64,000 bases of DNA. Origin: Rhizohabitans arisaemae (GTDB lineage: Bacteria; Actinomycetota; Actinomycetes; Streptosporangiales; Streptosporangiaceae). A program made the translations under genes and the position numbers. Below, piece after piece: positions 17,277 through 26,541 of this stretch. The stretch's first letter is position 1. Every line of letters begins with the position of its first letter. The stretch spans positions 930,001 to 994,000 of the forward strand of contig NZ_BLRH01000035.1 of NCBI RefSeq assembly GCF_025996515.1. The letters run 5' to 3'. The notes under the pieces are model-generated. The model worked only from the letters and a program-made list of their open reading frames with translations. It was not told the origin of the DNA and ran no database searches.

Positions 17277-18575
17277 ATGAGCTGGCTCTACGTGGCCGGG
17301 ATCGTCATCTTCCTGGTGGGGTTGATGGCGTCGATCGCCCTGCACGAGATCGGCCACCTGGTGCCGGCCAAGCTGTTCAAGGTCAAGGTGACGCAGTACA
17401 TGGTGGGGTTCGGCCCGACCCTGTGGTCACGCCGCAAGGGGGACACCGAGTACGGGGTCAAGTGGATTCCGATGGGGGGCTACATCCGGATGGTCGGGGC
17501 CCTCCCGCCCCGGGCCGCCGACGAACCCGGCAAGGTCCGCCGCAGCTCGACCGGGCCGTTCCAGAACCTGATCGAGAGCGCCCGCGAGGTCGCCCTGGAG
17601 GACGTCCGCCCCGGTGACGAGGACCGCCTCCTCTACCGGAAGAAGTGGTGGCAGAAGGTCGTCATCATGGCGGGCGGCCCCGCGATGAACTTCGTGGTGG
17701 CCTTCGTGGTCTTCGCCGTCGTGCTGATGGGCTTCGGCGTGCAGACGGCCCAGCCGGTCGTCAAGACCGTCTCCCCGTGCGCGGTCCCCGTGACCGAGAC
17801 GCGGGCCTGCGCGGCCGCGGACCCGATCGCCCCCGCCGCCAAGGCCGGGATGCGACCGGGCGACCGGATCGTCTCCTTCGAGGGCAAGCCCGTCTCCTCC
17901 TGGACCGAGGTGAGCCTCGCCATCCGGGGGCACGGCCCCGGGCCGACGGTCGTCGAGGTGGTGCGCGACGGCCGGACGGTGCCGATCCAGGTCGAGCTCA
18001 TCGGGCAGGACCGCCCGTCGCTGACCGAGGAGGGGAAGATCGACAAGAACGTCGGCTTCCTCGGGATCACCCCGACCGCGGAGTACGTCCGGCAGGACCT
18101 GGGCGCGGTCACCGCCGCGATGTGGGACATGACCGTCCGCGGCACGCTCGCCATCGTCAATCTGCCCGAGCGGATGGTCGGGGTCTGGGAGGCGGCGTTC
18201 AGCGGGGAGAAGCGCGACGCCAACGGGCCCATCGGGATCGTCGGCGCGGGGCGGATCGCGGGTGAGCTCGCCGAGAACTCCGACTCGGGTCTGGAGATCA
18301 TCATCTCCTGGCTGATGCTGCTCGCCGGTTTCAACCTCGCCATCGGCCTGTTCAACCTGATTCCGCTGCTTCCGCTGGACGGCGGCCACATCGCGGGCGC
18401 GCTCTGGGAGGGGTTGCGCGGCGGTGTGGCCAAGATGCTGGGCCGCCCCAACCCCGGCTACGTGGACCTGGCCAAGGCGCTGCCGCTGACCTACGCCATG
18501 GCCTTGATCCTGGTGACGATGGCGGGCCTGCTGTTCTACGCCGACCTGGTCAACCCGGTACGCCTGTTCGGCTGA
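17277..18575 (+). CDS. rip: site-2 membrane metalloprotease (RseP/Rip1 family)
   Basis: A 432-residue intramembrane zinc protease. The active-site HEIGH lies in the first membrane helix, the second zinc-ligand motif NLIPLLPLDGGH in the third, and a PDZ domain (GMRPGDRIVSFEGKPV) sits between them. The family cleaves membrane-bound anti-sigma factors in regulated intramembrane proteolysis; mycobacterial Rip1 is the best studied. In many actinobacteria it sits beside dxr and ispG, but not here. It is closed by a strong terminator. Confidence 0.93.
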   Translation: MSWLYVAGIVIFLVGLMASIALHEIGHLVPAKLFKVKVTQYMVGFGPTLWSRRKGDTEYGVKWIPMGGYIRMVGALPPRAADEPGKVRRSSTGPFQNLIESAREVALEDVRPGDEDRLLYRKKWWQKVVIMAGGPAMNFVVAFVVFAVVLMGFGVQTAQPVVKTVSPCAVPVTETRACAAADPIAPAAKAGMRPGDRIVSFEGKPVSSWTEVSLAIRGHGPGPTVVEVVRDGRTVPIQVELIGQDRPSLTEEGKIDKNVGFLGITPTAEYVRQDLGAVTAAMWDMTVRGTLAIVNLPERMVGVWEAAFSGEKRDANGPIGIVGAGRIAGELAENSDSGLEIIISWLMLLAGFNLAIGLFNLIPLLPLDGGHIAGALWEGLRGGVAKMLGRPNPGYVDLAKALPLTYAMALILVTMAGLLFYADLVNPVRLFG

Positions 18576-18596
18576 GGCTCGGGCCGGCCGGATGAG

Positions 18597-18623
18597 AAAA
18601 GCCCCGCTTTGCGGGGCTTTCTT
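18597..18623. terminator. rho-independent terminator (bidirectional)
   Basis: A textbook terminator: GCCCCGC (18601-18607), loop TTT, GCGGGGC (18611-18617), flanked by AAAA before and TTTCTT after. It closes rip and, read on the other strand, would also insulate against the MFS gene transcript. Confidence 0.93.
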
Positions 18624-18701
18624 CATGTGAGCTCGCCGGGGACGTCCCCGGAAGCCGAACGCGGCCCTGCCGGCCGGTGATCCCGTGGTGCCCCGGCCGG
18701 A

Positions 18702-20261
18702 TCAGTGACCCACGGGCACCTGGTCGTGGTCCTTGGCGGCGGGGTGGGAGCGGAGCGGGACCTCCTTGAGGACGAGCGCCAGGAGGAACGCGGCGACCAG
18801 GAACGGGACCGCCCAGAAGAACACCGTGGTCAACGAGTCGGCGATCGCGGTGAGCACCCCGGACCTGACGGGCTGGGGCAGACCGTTGATCGCCTCGGTG
18901 CTCAGCTGCCCCACGTCCGGAAGCTGCGCGGCCGCTCCGGGAACGCTCGCGGCGAGCTTCGCGGTGATCTGGGAGTTGAAGATCGCCCCGAACACCGCGA
19001 CCCCCACGGAGGCGCCGACCATCCGCATGAAGGCGACGGTCGAGGTGGCCACCCCGAGGTCCCGGACGGGGGCCGCGCTCTGTACCGCGAGCACCACGAC
19101 CTGCATGACCAGACCGATGCCGGTGCCCAGGACGACCATGTATACGCCGGAGACGACCAGGGAGGTGGCCGCGTCCATGGTGGACAGGAGCCACATGCCG
19201 AGCGCCGCGACGGCCGTACCGATCACCGGGAAGACCTTGTATCGGCCGGTCTTGCTGATCATCTGCCCGGAGACGATCGAGGTGAGCAGCAGGCCTCCCA
19301 TGAACGGCAGCAGGAGCAGCCCGGCGTTGGTGGCGCTCGCCCCCGAGACCAGCTGCAGGAAGACCGGGAGGAAGCTGATCCCGCCGAACATGGCGAAGCC
19401 GGTGACGAAGCTGATCCCCGAGGAGACCGAGAAGACCGAGTCCTTGAACAGGTGCAGGGGGAGCAGGGGGTCGAAGGCGCGCCGCTCCACCAGGGCGAAG
19501 ACACCGAGGAGCAGGATCGTCGCCCCGCCGAGCGCCAGGATGAGCGGGGAGCCCCAGTCGTACTCGGTGCCGCCCCAGCTCGTGACGAGGACGAGGCAGC
19601 TGACGGCAGCGCTGAGCACCGCGGCGCCCGTCCAGTCGATCCGGACCCGCTCCCGGGTGACCTTGGGGAGCTTCAAGGCGGTGATCGTGACGAGCAGCGC
19701 GGCGATGCCGAGCGGCATGTTGATGTAGAAGATCCACCGCCAGGAGAGCTGGTCGGTGAAGAAGCCGCCGATCAGCGGACCGGCGACCGAGGAGAGCCCG
19801 AAGACGGCGCCGAAGTAGCCCTGGTACTTGCCGCGCTCCTGGGGCGGGACGACGTCCGCGATGATCGCCATGGCGATCACCATCAGGCCGCCTCCGCCGA
19901 TGCCCTGGATCGCGCGGAAGACGATCAGCTGGGTCATCGTCTGGGCGAGACCGCACAGGATCGACCCGATCAGGAAGACCGCGATGACGAAGACGTAGAT
20001 GGGCTTTCGCCCGTAGATGTCGCCGAGCTTTCCGTACAGCGGGGTCACCACGGTGGACGCCAGCAGATAGGCGGTGACGACCCAGGAGATGTGCTCAAGC
20101 CCGCCGAGGTCGCCGACGATGGTGACGAGCGCGGTGGAGACGATCGTCTGGTCGAGGGCGGCGAGCAGCATGCCGAGCATCAGGCCGGAAAGGATCATCA
20201 GGACCTGGCGATGGCTCAGGCCGGCCTCTTGGCCGGCCTTATGGTTCAAGGTTTCGGTCAC
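18702..20261 (-). CDS. MFS drug efflux transporter, DHA2 family
   Basis: A 519-residue, 14-helix major facilitator of the EmrB/QacA (DHA2) drug:proton antiporter type. It has the D1 motif [10 protein letters not shown], motif [12 protein letters not shown] and the [10 protein letters not shown] helix-4 motif. It should export hydrophobic drugs from the cell. The GTG start at 20261 (MTETLNHK) has GGAG five bases upstream; longer frames run into the operator zone. It is divergent from a MarR gene whose palindromic sites lie between them, so MarR repression is likely. Confidence 0.92.
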   Translation of the reverse strand: MTETLNHKAGQEAGLSHRQVLMILSGLMLGMLLAALDQTIVSTALVTIVGDLGGLEHISWVVTAYLLASTVVTPLYGKLGDIYGRKPIYVFVIAVFLIGSILCGLAQTMTQLIVFRAIQGIGGGGLMVIAMAIIADVVPPQERGKYQGYFGAVFGLSSVAGPLIGGFFTDQLSWRWIFYINMPLGIAALLVTITALKLPKVTRERVRIDWTGAAVLSAAVSCLVLVTSWGGTEYDWGSPLILALGGATILLLGVFALVERRAFDPLLPLHLFKDSVFSVSSGISFVTGFAMFGGISFLPVFLQLVSGASATNAGLLLLPFMGGLLLTSIVSGQMISKTGRYKVFPVIGTAVAALGMWLLSTMDAATSLVVSGVYMVVLGTGIGLVMQVVVLAVQSAAPVRDLGVATSTVAFMRMVGASVGVAVFGAIFNSQITAKLAASVPGAAAQLPDVGQLSTEAINGLPQPVRSGVLTAIADSLTTVFFWAVPFLVAAFLLALVLKEVPLRSHPAAKDHDQVPVGH

Positions 20262-20307
20262 CCGCACTCCATGTTTACCTGTGATTTCCCCGGATTTTAC
20301 ATGCAGC

Positions 20308-20330
20308 ATACATATGTATCCTACATATGT
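20308..20330. promoter_or_regulatory. paired MarR-type operator palindromes
   Basis: ATACATATGTAT (20308-20319) is a perfect 12-bp palindrome, and its core ACATATGT recurs at 20323-20330, 13 bp further. The sites sit between the divergent MFS and MarR starts, where a MarR dimer repressing both would bind. The composition (AT-rich within a GC-rich genome) fits a promoter/operator. Confidence 0.65.
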
Positions 20331-20349
20331 CGACTGATATTATTTGGGG

Positions 20350-20895
20350 ATGAATGAGTCCGTTTCGCCCGGAACTGCGATCGACCATGCCCTCTTCCGG
20401 CTGCGTGGGCTCTGGGCCAAGCCGTTCCGGCAGAGGCGGGCCGTCGAAGCCGGCAAATCCATACAGCTGTCGCACCTCATGGTGATCAGCGCGATCTTCC
20501 GGCTTCAGGAGGGCTCCGCGGAGGAGGTCACCGTCGGCGCGGTCGCCGACTTTCTCGACATCGATCCCTCGACCGCCAGCAGGCTGGTGCAGGACACCAT
20601 CACCGCGGGGTACGCCGAGCGGGGCAGTTCGGCACTGGACGCGAGGCGGGCGCGGCTGCTCCTCAGCGAGCGCGGGCGGCGGTTGCGCGAGGCGATGACC
20701 AGGCTCCGGCTTGAGCACCTGGACGAGGTCATGGGCACCTGGTCCGAACCGGACCGGCAGACCTTCGCGGCGCTGCTCACCCGCTTCGTCGCCGACGTGA
20801 CCCGTAAGCCCCCCGATCACTCCCGGCTGGTGGAGATGCTCGAAGAGACGGATCGGCCCTGTAGCGGAGACCGTCCGCCGCCGTACCCCAGGTGA
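20350..20895 (+). CDS. MarR-family transcriptional regulator
   Basis: A 181-residue winged-helix protein with the MarR layout: helices HLMVISAIFRL, an HTH (VGAVADFLDIDPSTASRLVQ) and a wing (GSSALDARRARLLLSERG). It probably represses the divergent DHA2 pump through the ACATATGT sites upstream. The ATG at 20350 has only a GGGG directly in front, so the message may be nearly leaderless; a TTG at 20344 is an alternative. Its stop codon lies inside the first bases of a 52-bp palindromic repeat. Confidence 0.88.
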   Translation: MNESVSPGTAIDHALFRLRGLWAKPFRQRRAVEAGKSIQLSHLMVISAIFRLQEGSAEEVTVGAVADFLDIDPSTASRLVQDTITAGYAERGSSALDARRARLLLSERGRRLREAMTRLRLEHLDEVMGTWSEPDRQTFAALLTRFVADVTRKPPDHSRLVEMLEETDRPCSGDRPPPYPR

Positions 20896-20943
20896 TCGTT
20901 GCGTTGTCCGCACCGTCTGAGGTACGCAGACGGCAAGGATCAT
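20892..20943. repeat. 52-bp cruciform repeat, copy 1
   Basis: Diverged copy of the palindromic element that begins GTGATCGTTG and ends near AACGATCA. It overlaps the last codons of the marR gene and supplies its stop. The inner arm is TGTCCGCACC. Confidence 0.7.
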
Positions 20944-21115
20944 GTGAGTGGCGTGTCGGCGGGGGCCTACTCCTTGTTCTGCGGGTGTTCGCCCGGCCGG
21001 TACGGGTGACTCGTCCGCCGCTCCTCGGCCTTCAGGCGTCGCCGGTGCTCGGCCACAGTCGTCCTGGGCGGTATGGGGGCGTGATGCCCGTGGTTCGCCG
21101 GTGGCTCCGGCAAGG

Positions 21116-21529
21116 TCAGCGAGCGGGTTCCGGGTCGTCGGCCGCCTGCGCGCGTGAACCCGTGTGGGCCAGGGCGAAGGCGGCGACGAGCAGCAGGGTG
21201 AGCCCCCCGTCGAACACCAGGATGTCGGTGGCACCGTCGACTCCGCCCTGCACGGTGTAGACGGCTCCCGCGACGGTCAGCAGCAGCTTGTTGGCGATGA
21301 CGACGGCCCAGAGCGTACGGCGGCCGCGTGGCCGCCGGGCGAGCGATGCGAACAGCGCGGCGAAGGTGGCCAGGCCGACCATGCGCCAGGTTTCGACGAC
21401 CTTGGTCGAGGCGGTCGCCTCGCTCACCTGCGCGATCGCGAAGACGGCGGAGGCGAGGGCCGCCGCGGCGGCGATCCACAGCAACACCTGTGCGACGACA
21501 AGCGGCTTGCCGTGTCTTTCAGAACTCAC
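21116..21529 (-). CDS. four-helix membrane protein, unknown
   Basis: A 137-residue protein with four predicted membrane helices (starting at VVAQVLLWIAAAAALASAVF, MVGLATFAALFASL, LWAVVIANKLLLTVAG and LVFDGGLTLLLVAAFALA) and a polar C-terminus. Start is GTG at 21529 (MSSERHGK). No transporter or enzyme motif is visible. It is probably transcribed alone, with the cell-wall gene upstream on the same strand but 55 bases away. Confidence 0.7.
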   Translation of the reverse strand: MSSERHGKPLVVAQVLLWIAAAAALASAVFAIAQVSEATASTKVVETWRMVGLATFAALFASLARRPRGRRTLWAVVIANKLLLTVAGAVYTVQGGVDGATDILVFDGGLTLLLVAAFALAHTGSRAQAADDPEPAR

Positions 21530-21584
21530 GTTCGCACCGTATCAGGAAATAAACCTTCCCAAATAAGGAGTATCATCCCTCGTC

Positions 21585-22592
21585 TCAGTGCATGGAGATG
21601 TGTACGTGGTCGTAGTGGTTCTGGGTGATGCTGCCGCGGTCGCTCATGGCCCGCCAGGCGCCGATCTTGCTGCCTCCATGCCAGATCTTCTGCCGGTAGA
21701 TGATGTACTTCACGCCGAGTTTGCGGGCGTTCTTCATCGTCCACGCGGAGATCTCGTCGCCGAGTTTCACCTGCCCGGCGCTTGGCATCCGCCCGGCCGA
21801 GCTGAGCATGAAGTCGCAGGCCCTGCCCTGGGGGTGCTCCCCGCCTCCGGGGTCCACCCGGTAGCAGCCGACGACGAAACTCAGGTCGAACCGGTTCTTG
21901 ACGGCGTTGAGCATGAGGCGGGTACGCGGGGTGATGTTGTCGCTTCCGGTGGGGAGCTCGGGGACCCAGGTGCCGTTCTTACGGCGGCCCGGTGCCAGCA
22001 GGTAGGAGTCGAGTTTCCGCTTGAGCTCGTTGATCAGGTCTTCCGCCGCGCGCCGCTTCTCCTTGGCCTCGGCCGCGGCCTCCAGCAGCTCCGTCGTCCG
22101 GGCGGAGGCGGCGTCGCGCGCCTGGGCGAGGGTGTCGCGCACGCTCATGAAGCGTTCGAGGGTGGCCAGCTGGGTGTCCGACAGCTGCCGCAGCAGCGAG
22201 GTCCGGCTGAGAAAGTCCTGGGTGCCGCCGTCGTTGATCAAACCCACGATCGAGTTGAAATGCGGGTACTGGTAGATGGCGGTGATGAGCGAGCCGAGCT
22301 CCTTGCGGGCCGCTTCGAACGCGGCGCCCGCCTCGGCGACCTTGGCCTGCGCGGCCTTCTCCGCCTTCTCCGCCCGCTGGTGGGCCACCCGGCGCTCGGT
22401 GTAGGTCGCGATCAGCGCGTCGACCTGCTTCTCCAGCTTCTTCACCTGGGCGAGAAGCTCTTTCTCGCTCGGCTTCGGCGCGCCGATGCCGAGATTCCCG
22501 GCGGGCCGGGCTTGCGCGGGGTGGGTGAAGCCTGTGGTGAGGACGGTCGCCGTCACCAGAAACGCGGCCACGCGGGCACGCCGAACACCCAC
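21585..22592 (-). CDS. secreted coiled-coil cell-wall protein
   Basis: A 335-residue secreted protein. A Sec signal peptide (to about ARP at 30) is followed by a long coiled coil (about 40-210, Ala/Glu/Lys-rich) and a C-terminal globular domain with HPQGRACDFM and HYDHVHISMH, which look like metal-binding His/Asp positions. The architecture matches actinobacterial ARB_07466-type proteins, which have a VanY/peptidoglycan hydrolase-like C-terminal fold. A role in cell-wall remodelling is inferred. The GTG start at 22592 has GAGGAG upstream. Confidence 0.82.
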   Translation of the reverse strand: MGVRRARVAAFLVTATVLTTGFTHPAQARPAGNLGIGAPKPSEKELLAQVKKLEKQVDALIATYTERRVAHQRAEKAEKAAQAKVAEAGAAFEAARKELGSLITAIYQYPHFNSIVGLINDGGTQDFLSRTSLLRQLSDTQLATLERFMSVRDTLAQARDAASARTTELLEAAAEAKEKRRAAEDLINELKRKLDSYLLAPGRRKNGTWVPELPTGSDNITPRTRLMLNAVKNRFDLSFVVGCYRVDPGGGEHPQGRACDFMLSSAGRMPSAGQVKLGDEISAWTMKNARKLGVKYIIYRQKIWHGGSKIGAWRAMSDRGSITQNHYDHVHISMH

Positions 22593-22926
22593 TCGTTCTC
22601 CTCTCCTGCTACCGACCGGGTTAGCTGACGGGTTCGGGCCGGAGCAGCCCTACCGAGACGGCCGGTACGGCTGCCGCGGATTCACCCCTGTGCCGTGGCC
22701 GGTGGGGCGCACACCCCTGATCACGGCGCTCTGGGTCCCCGGTTCACGGGCCGGTGCCCGCGATTAGGTGGGTCAGCTTGAGACTGACATGAGACCGGAT
22801 CGTAGTAGTTGATGCGATTGTTCGCGACTTTGTCGGACATCTTTTACCCCACACAAGGCTTGTGGTTGTCGAGAACCCTGTGGGGAAGGATGTTGTGAGA
22901 ATCGCGCATCTGCTGGAGTGGTGGAC
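22593..22926. other. divergent intergenic region
   Basis: A 334-base stretch between the divergent cell-wall gene and CBS gene, with no convincing coding sequence. It holds an inverted repeat CCCCACA (22847-22853) and TGTGGGG (22879-22885) 40 to 80 bases before the CBS start, a possible regulatory site. Confidence 0.5.
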
Positions 22927-23355
22927 ATGCTGATCAGCGACCTGTTGCGCTACAAGGGGAGTGCGGTGACGACCCTCCCGTCGTCGGCGACCGTGGGAGA
23001 GCTCCTCGCCAAACTGGCCGAGCACAACATCGGTGCACTCGTCGTCTCCGACGACGGGCGGACGATCGCCGGAATCGTCTCCGAGCGCGACGTCGTCCGT
23101 CGGCTCCACGAGCGGGGCGCGGCCCTGCTGGAGGCCACCGTCGGATCGATCATGACGACCGAGGTCCGGACCTGTGCGCCCGGCGACAATCTGGACACCG
23201 TCCGGCGGACCATGACCGAGCGGCGGTTCCGGCACCTGCCGGTGGTGAGCGGTGGCCGGATGGTGGGGATCATCAGCATCGGTGACGTGGTGAAGAGCGC
23301 GATCTCCGAGCTGGAGGCCGAACGGGAGTACCTGGTCGGTTACATCCAGAGCTGA
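22927..23355 (+). CDS. tandem CBS-domain protein
   Basis: A 142-residue protein made of two CBS motifs (about 5-60 and 72-130), with GIVSERDVVRRL and GIISIGDVVKSAI as the two closing segments. Stand-alone CBS pairs bind adenine nucleotides and regulate partner proteins in the cytoplasm; similar actinobacterial proteins belong to hypoxia or dormancy regulons. ATG 22927 is chosen with GGAG eight bases upstream; GTG codons at 22918 and 22921 are alternatives. Its 3' end overlaps the convergent Rrf2 gene by 16 bases. Confidence 0.88.
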   Translation: MLISDLLRYKGSAVTTLPSSATVGELLAKLAEHNIGALVVSDDGRTIAGIVSERDVVRRLHERGAALLEATVGSIMTTEVRTCAPGDNLDTVRRTMTERRFRHLPVVSGGRMVGIISIGDVVKSAISELEAEREYLVGYIQS

Positions 23356-23750
23356 TCGGATGCCACGTCGGCCAGGGTGATGCTCTCCAGCGTCGCCTCC
23401 TCCGCCTCGCGCAGCGCGTCCCACAGGTGCGCGAGGGGCCGCGCGGCGCCCGGGTAGACCCCCTGCCGCCTTCCGGTGTGCGGCGGTCTCAGCGGCGGAC
23501 CCTCCACGGCCCGGACGATGTCGGCCAGGGTGATCTGGGCGGCCGGGCGGGCGAGCTGGTATCCGCCGTCCCGCCCACGCCGGCTGCGCAGGATGCCGGA
23601 CTTGCGGAGCTGGAGCAGGATGTTGTCGAGGAAGCGCCGGGGGATGCCCTGGGCACGCGCGATCTGCTCGGCGTGCACCGGGCCGGGTGGCGCCGACGCG
23701 AGTTCGGCGCTCGCCCTCAGCGCGTAGTCGACCCGGGCTGAGACGCGCAT
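23340..23750 (-). CDS. Rrf2-family transcriptional regulator
   Basis: A 136-residue winged-helix regulator (MRVSARVDYALRASAEL, then IPRRFLDNILLQLRKSGIL, then RGRDGGYQLARPA). It has no cysteine, so unlike IscR or NsrR it cannot carry an iron-sulfur cluster; this points to the CymR-like branch that senses sulfur supply through partner proteins or metabolites. It lies directly downstream of a sulfonate-type ABC importer, whose promoter has a good palindrome (26523-26541). ATG 23750 has GGAG upstream, so the longer frame is not used. Confidence 0.88.
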   Translation of the reverse strand: MRVSARVDYALRASAELASAPPGPVHAEQIARAQGIPRRFLDNILLQLRKSGILRSRRGRDGGYQLARPAAQITLADIVRAVEGPPLRPPHTGRRQGVYPGAARPLAHLWDALREAEEATLESITLADVASDQLWM

Positions 23751-23820
23751 GTCGGACTCCGGAGTGAGGTGGTGGGACGGGACCGGCCGCACGTGCGAAC
23801 GCCGCCGCGGCCGGGTTCTC

Positions 23821-24675
23821 TCACACGGGACGCTGGTCGAGGCCCCAGCGACGTCGTAGTGCGTTGTCCGCCGTGTTGAAGAGGGCGTCCACGGCGATAC
23901 CGATGATCAGAATGACGATCATCGTGGCGATCAGCCCCGGGGAGTCCGCCAGTTCCCTGGCGTAGTGGAGCTGCTCACCCAGGGACGTCTGGTTGGCGAT
24001 GATGATGACGATCTCCCCGGCCATCAGGCTTCGCCAGGCGAAGGCCCACCCCTGTTTCAGGCCGGCCAGGAACGAGGGGAGGGAGGCGGGCAGGATCAGG
24101 TGCCAGTAGAGCCGCCAGCCGCGCAGGCCCAGCACCTTCCCCGCCCGGAGCAGGATCGGCGGGGTGTAGTCCACCCCGGTGATCAGTCCGTTGGCGATCG
24201 ACGGGGCGGCGCCGAGGACGACGACGAAGAGAATCGTGCTCTCGCTCAGCTTGAACAGCAGGATCGCCAGGGGGAACCAGGCGATGGAGGGCATCGTCTG
24301 CAACCCCGTGATCAGTGAACCGAACGCGGCGCGCAGCGGCCGTACCCGGGACACCGCGGCCCCGATCACGAGGCCGATCGCCGTGGCGAGCGCGAACCCG
24401 GTGACGGCCCGGCGCAGGGTGACGGCGATCGCCTGATAGAAGGCGGGGTCCTGGAGGCGGCCGAACAGGTCGGTGAAGACCGCCGCCGGGCCCGCGAACG
24501 CGTACTCGGGCCGCCAGCCGCTCCAGACCACGAGCTGCCAGATCGCCAGGACGATGGCGACGGCCAGCAGGACGGGCCACAGGCGGGCCCACACCCGCGT
24601 GGCCAGGCTCGCCCGCCGCGGGGCCGCGGTCTCCAGCGCGTCGAGTCCGGTCAGCAGCCGCTCAGTGGTCGCCAT
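23821..24675 (-). CDS. ABC transporter permease, SsuC/TauC type
   Basis: A 284-residue inner-membrane permease with about six helices and the EAA loop (GKVLGLRGWRLYWHLILPASLPSF) that contacts the ATPase. It belongs to the nitrate/sulfonate/taurine group. Its start overlaps the end of the ATPase gene by 14 bases, so the three importer genes are one operon (binding protein, ATPase, permease). Confidence 0.92.
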   Translation of the reverse strand: MATTERLLTGLDALETAAPRRASLATRVWARLWPVLLAVAIVLAIWQLVVWSGWRPEYAFAGPAAVFTDLFGRLQDPAFYQAIAVTLRRAVTGFALATAIGLVIGAAVSRVRPLRAAFGSLITGLQTMPSIAWFPLAILLFKLSESTILFVVVLGAAPSIANGLITGVDYTPPILLRAGKVLGLRGWRLYWHLILPASLPSFLAGLKQGWAFAWRSLMAGEIVIIIANQTSLGEQLHYARELADSPGLIATMIVILIIGIAVDALFNTADNALRRRWGLDQRPV

Positions 24676-25444
24676 GGCGGCTCACCTCCTCGCGGAGCCG
24701 GTCGGTGACGGTCGCGGCGAGGGAGGCGACCTCGGGGGAGTCGGTGCGCCGCGGCCGGTCCAGCAGCACGTCGAAGATCTCCACCACCCGGCCGGGGCGG
24801 CTGGAGAGCAGGACGACCCGGTCGCCGAGGCGCACGGCCTCACGCACGTTGTGGGTGACGAACAGGACGGTGAGTCCCCGGTCCCGCCAGATGCGCTCCA
24901 GCTCGTCGTGGAGGAGGTCCCGGGTCATCGCGTCGAGTGCCCCGAACGGCTCGTCCATGAGCAGCACGTCGCAGTCCTGGGCGAGCGCCCGGGCGAGCGC
25001 GACCCGCTGGCGCATGCCGCCGGAGAGCTCGTGCGGGCGCTTGGCCCCGAATCCGCCGAGGTGGACGGTCTTGAGCAGCTCGGCGGCGAGGGCCCGGCGT
25101 TCCGCGCGGGGCCGCCCGTTCAAGGCGAGCTCGACGTTGCGCTGGACGGTGAGCCAGGGGAAGAGCGCGGGCTCCTGGAACATCATGGCCACCCGGCGCC
25201 CCCCCAGGTGGATGCTCCCGCCGGTCGCCCGGTCCAGGCCCGCGATCAGGGAGAGCATGGTGCTCTTGCCGCACCCGGAGGCGCCGAGCAGGCAGACGAA
25301 CTCGCCCGTGCCCACCTCTAGGGAGACGTGGTCCAGGGCGAGCAGCCCGTCCTGGCCGTACCCGTATGTCTTGGAGACGGCGTCCAGCCGGACCGCGGGC
25401 TCCGCGGTCCGGCCGGCGGGCGCCTCCTGCGCCCGCATGGTCAT
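24662..25444 (-). CDS. ABC transporter ATP-binding protein, SsuB type
   Basis: A 260-residue ATPase with Walker A GASGCGKST, signature LSGGMRQRVALARA, Walker B VLLMDEPFGALD and the switch histidine in FVTHNVREA. The sequence type is that of sulfonate/taurine/nitrate importers. It starts at the ATG overlapping the stop of the binding-protein gene (ATGA, 25441-25444). Confidence 0.93.
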   Translation of the reverse strand: MTMRAQEAPAGRTAEPAVRLDAVSKTYGYGQDGLLALDHVSLEVGTGEFVCLLGASGCGKSTMLSLIAGLDRATGGSIHLGGRRVAMMFQEPALFPWLTVQRNVELALNGRPRAERRALAAELLKTVHLGGFGAKRPHELSGGMRQRVALARALAQDCDVLLMDEPFGALDAMTRDLLHDELERIWRDRGLTVLFVTHNVREAVRLGDRVVLLSSRPGRVVEIFDVLLDRPRRTDSPEVASLAATVTDRLREEVSRHGDH

Positions 25445-26508
25445 CGGTCGTTCACCTCGGGTGCGCCGGTCTCCTTCAGGACGGTGTTGAGGATGCTCAG
25501 GTCGTAGATCCCGTTGAGGTCGACCGGTTCGAGCAGGCCCACGTCGACCGCGTGGTCGGCGCTCCCCTTGAGGGAGGAGGCGATCGGGTCGTTGGTGAAC
25601 GTGATGTTCTTGAAGACCGCGTCGAGGATCTCCGGCTTGAGCGCCTTTCCGGAGAGGCGCTCCAGGACCGTGTTGACGGTCTGCGCCGCCTCCGCCGGGT
25701 TGGCGTTGATCGCCGCGTTCGCCTCAACCTGGCTCTGCACCAGCTTCTTCACCAGGTCGGGGTGCTGGGTGAGGAACTCGGTGCGGACGATCAGGTGGGT
25801 GATCACGAACTTGCGGTCCGGCCACAGCTCCCGCTCGTCCAGGAGGATCTTGCCGCCGCTCTCGCTGACCAGGCGGCTGGCGAAGGGCTCGGGCACCCAG
25901 GCGCCGTCGATGTCGCCGGTGGCGAAGGTCTGCAGGGTCTGGGAGTTCTCCTGCGGCACGATGTGGACGTCGCCGCCCCCCTTGGTGTCGGTCTTGAGGC
26001 CCTGCTGTTTGAGCCAGTAGCGGATCGCCACGTCCTGGGTGTTGCCCAGCTGCGGGGTGGCGACCTTCTTGCCCTTGAGGTCCGCGGCGGACTTGATCTC
26101 CGGCTTGACGACGAGGAAGACCCCGCCGGAGGCCGCACCGGAGATGATCTTGATGGCCTGACCCTTCGACTTCGACCACGCGTTGATCGCCGGGTTGGGG
26201 CCGATGTAGGTCGCGTCGATGGCGCCGGAGAAGACCGCCTCGATGGCGGCGGGTCCGGCGTTGAAGGTCTGGGTCTTCAGCGTCGCGGCGCTGCCGAGGT
26301 TCTTCGCGAAGATTCCCTTCTCGACGCCGTAGAGCGCCGTCGCGTGCGTGACGTTGGGAAAGTAGCCGAGCCGTACCTCTGTGGCCGCCGTGGCCGCAGT
26401 CGTGCCCCCCTGAGTGGTGGTCTCCGCGCCACCGCACGCCGCAGCCAGGGCTGTCACCGTCAAGGCGACCACTGTGACCACGAACCCTCGAACTCTGCGG
26501 ACTTCCAC
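25441..26508 (-). CDS. ABC solute-binding lipoprotein, SsuA/TauA type
   Basis: A 355-residue lipoprotein with signal peptide and lipobox LAAACGG. The mature part has the nitrate/sulfonate/bicarbonate family pattern: RLGYFPNVTHATALYGVEKG at the start, YIGPNPAINAW and DGAWVPEPFASRL. It delivers the solute to the permease. The exact ligand (aliphatic sulfonate, taurine or a related sulfur source) is inferred from family and from the Rrf2 neighbour. GTG start at 26508 has AGGAG upstream. Confidence 0.88.
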   Translation of the reverse strand: MEVRRVRGFVVTVVALTVTALAAACGGAETTTQGGTTAATAATEVRLGYFPNVTHATALYGVEKGIFAKNLGSAATLKTQTFNAGPAAIEAVFSGAIDATYIGPNPAINAWSKSKGQAIKIISGAASGGVFLVVKPEIKSAADLKGKKVATPQLGNTQDVAIRYWLKQQGLKTDTKGGGDVHIVPQENSQTLQTFATGDIDGAWVPEPFASRLVSESGGKILLDERELWPDRKFVITHLIVRTEFLTQHPDLVKKLVQSQVEANAAINANPAEAAQTVNTVLERLSGKALKPEILDAVFKNITFTNDPIASSLKGSADHAVDVGLLEPVDLNGIYDLSILNTVLKETGAPEVNDR

Positions 26509-26522
26509 TGAAACTCCTCTAT

Positions 26523-26541
26523 TCCTACTTAATAAGTGGGA
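26523..26541. promoter_or_regulatory. palindromic operator of the sulfonate importer
   Basis: TCCTACTT-AAT-AAGTGGGA: eight-base arms with one T:G mismatch around a three-base centre, 15 bases before the start of the binding-protein gene. This is the size and place expected of an Rrf2-family site, and the Rrf2 gene lies at the far end of the operon. Assignment to that regulator is inferred; the MarR gene on the other side could also be affected. Confidence 0.6.
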
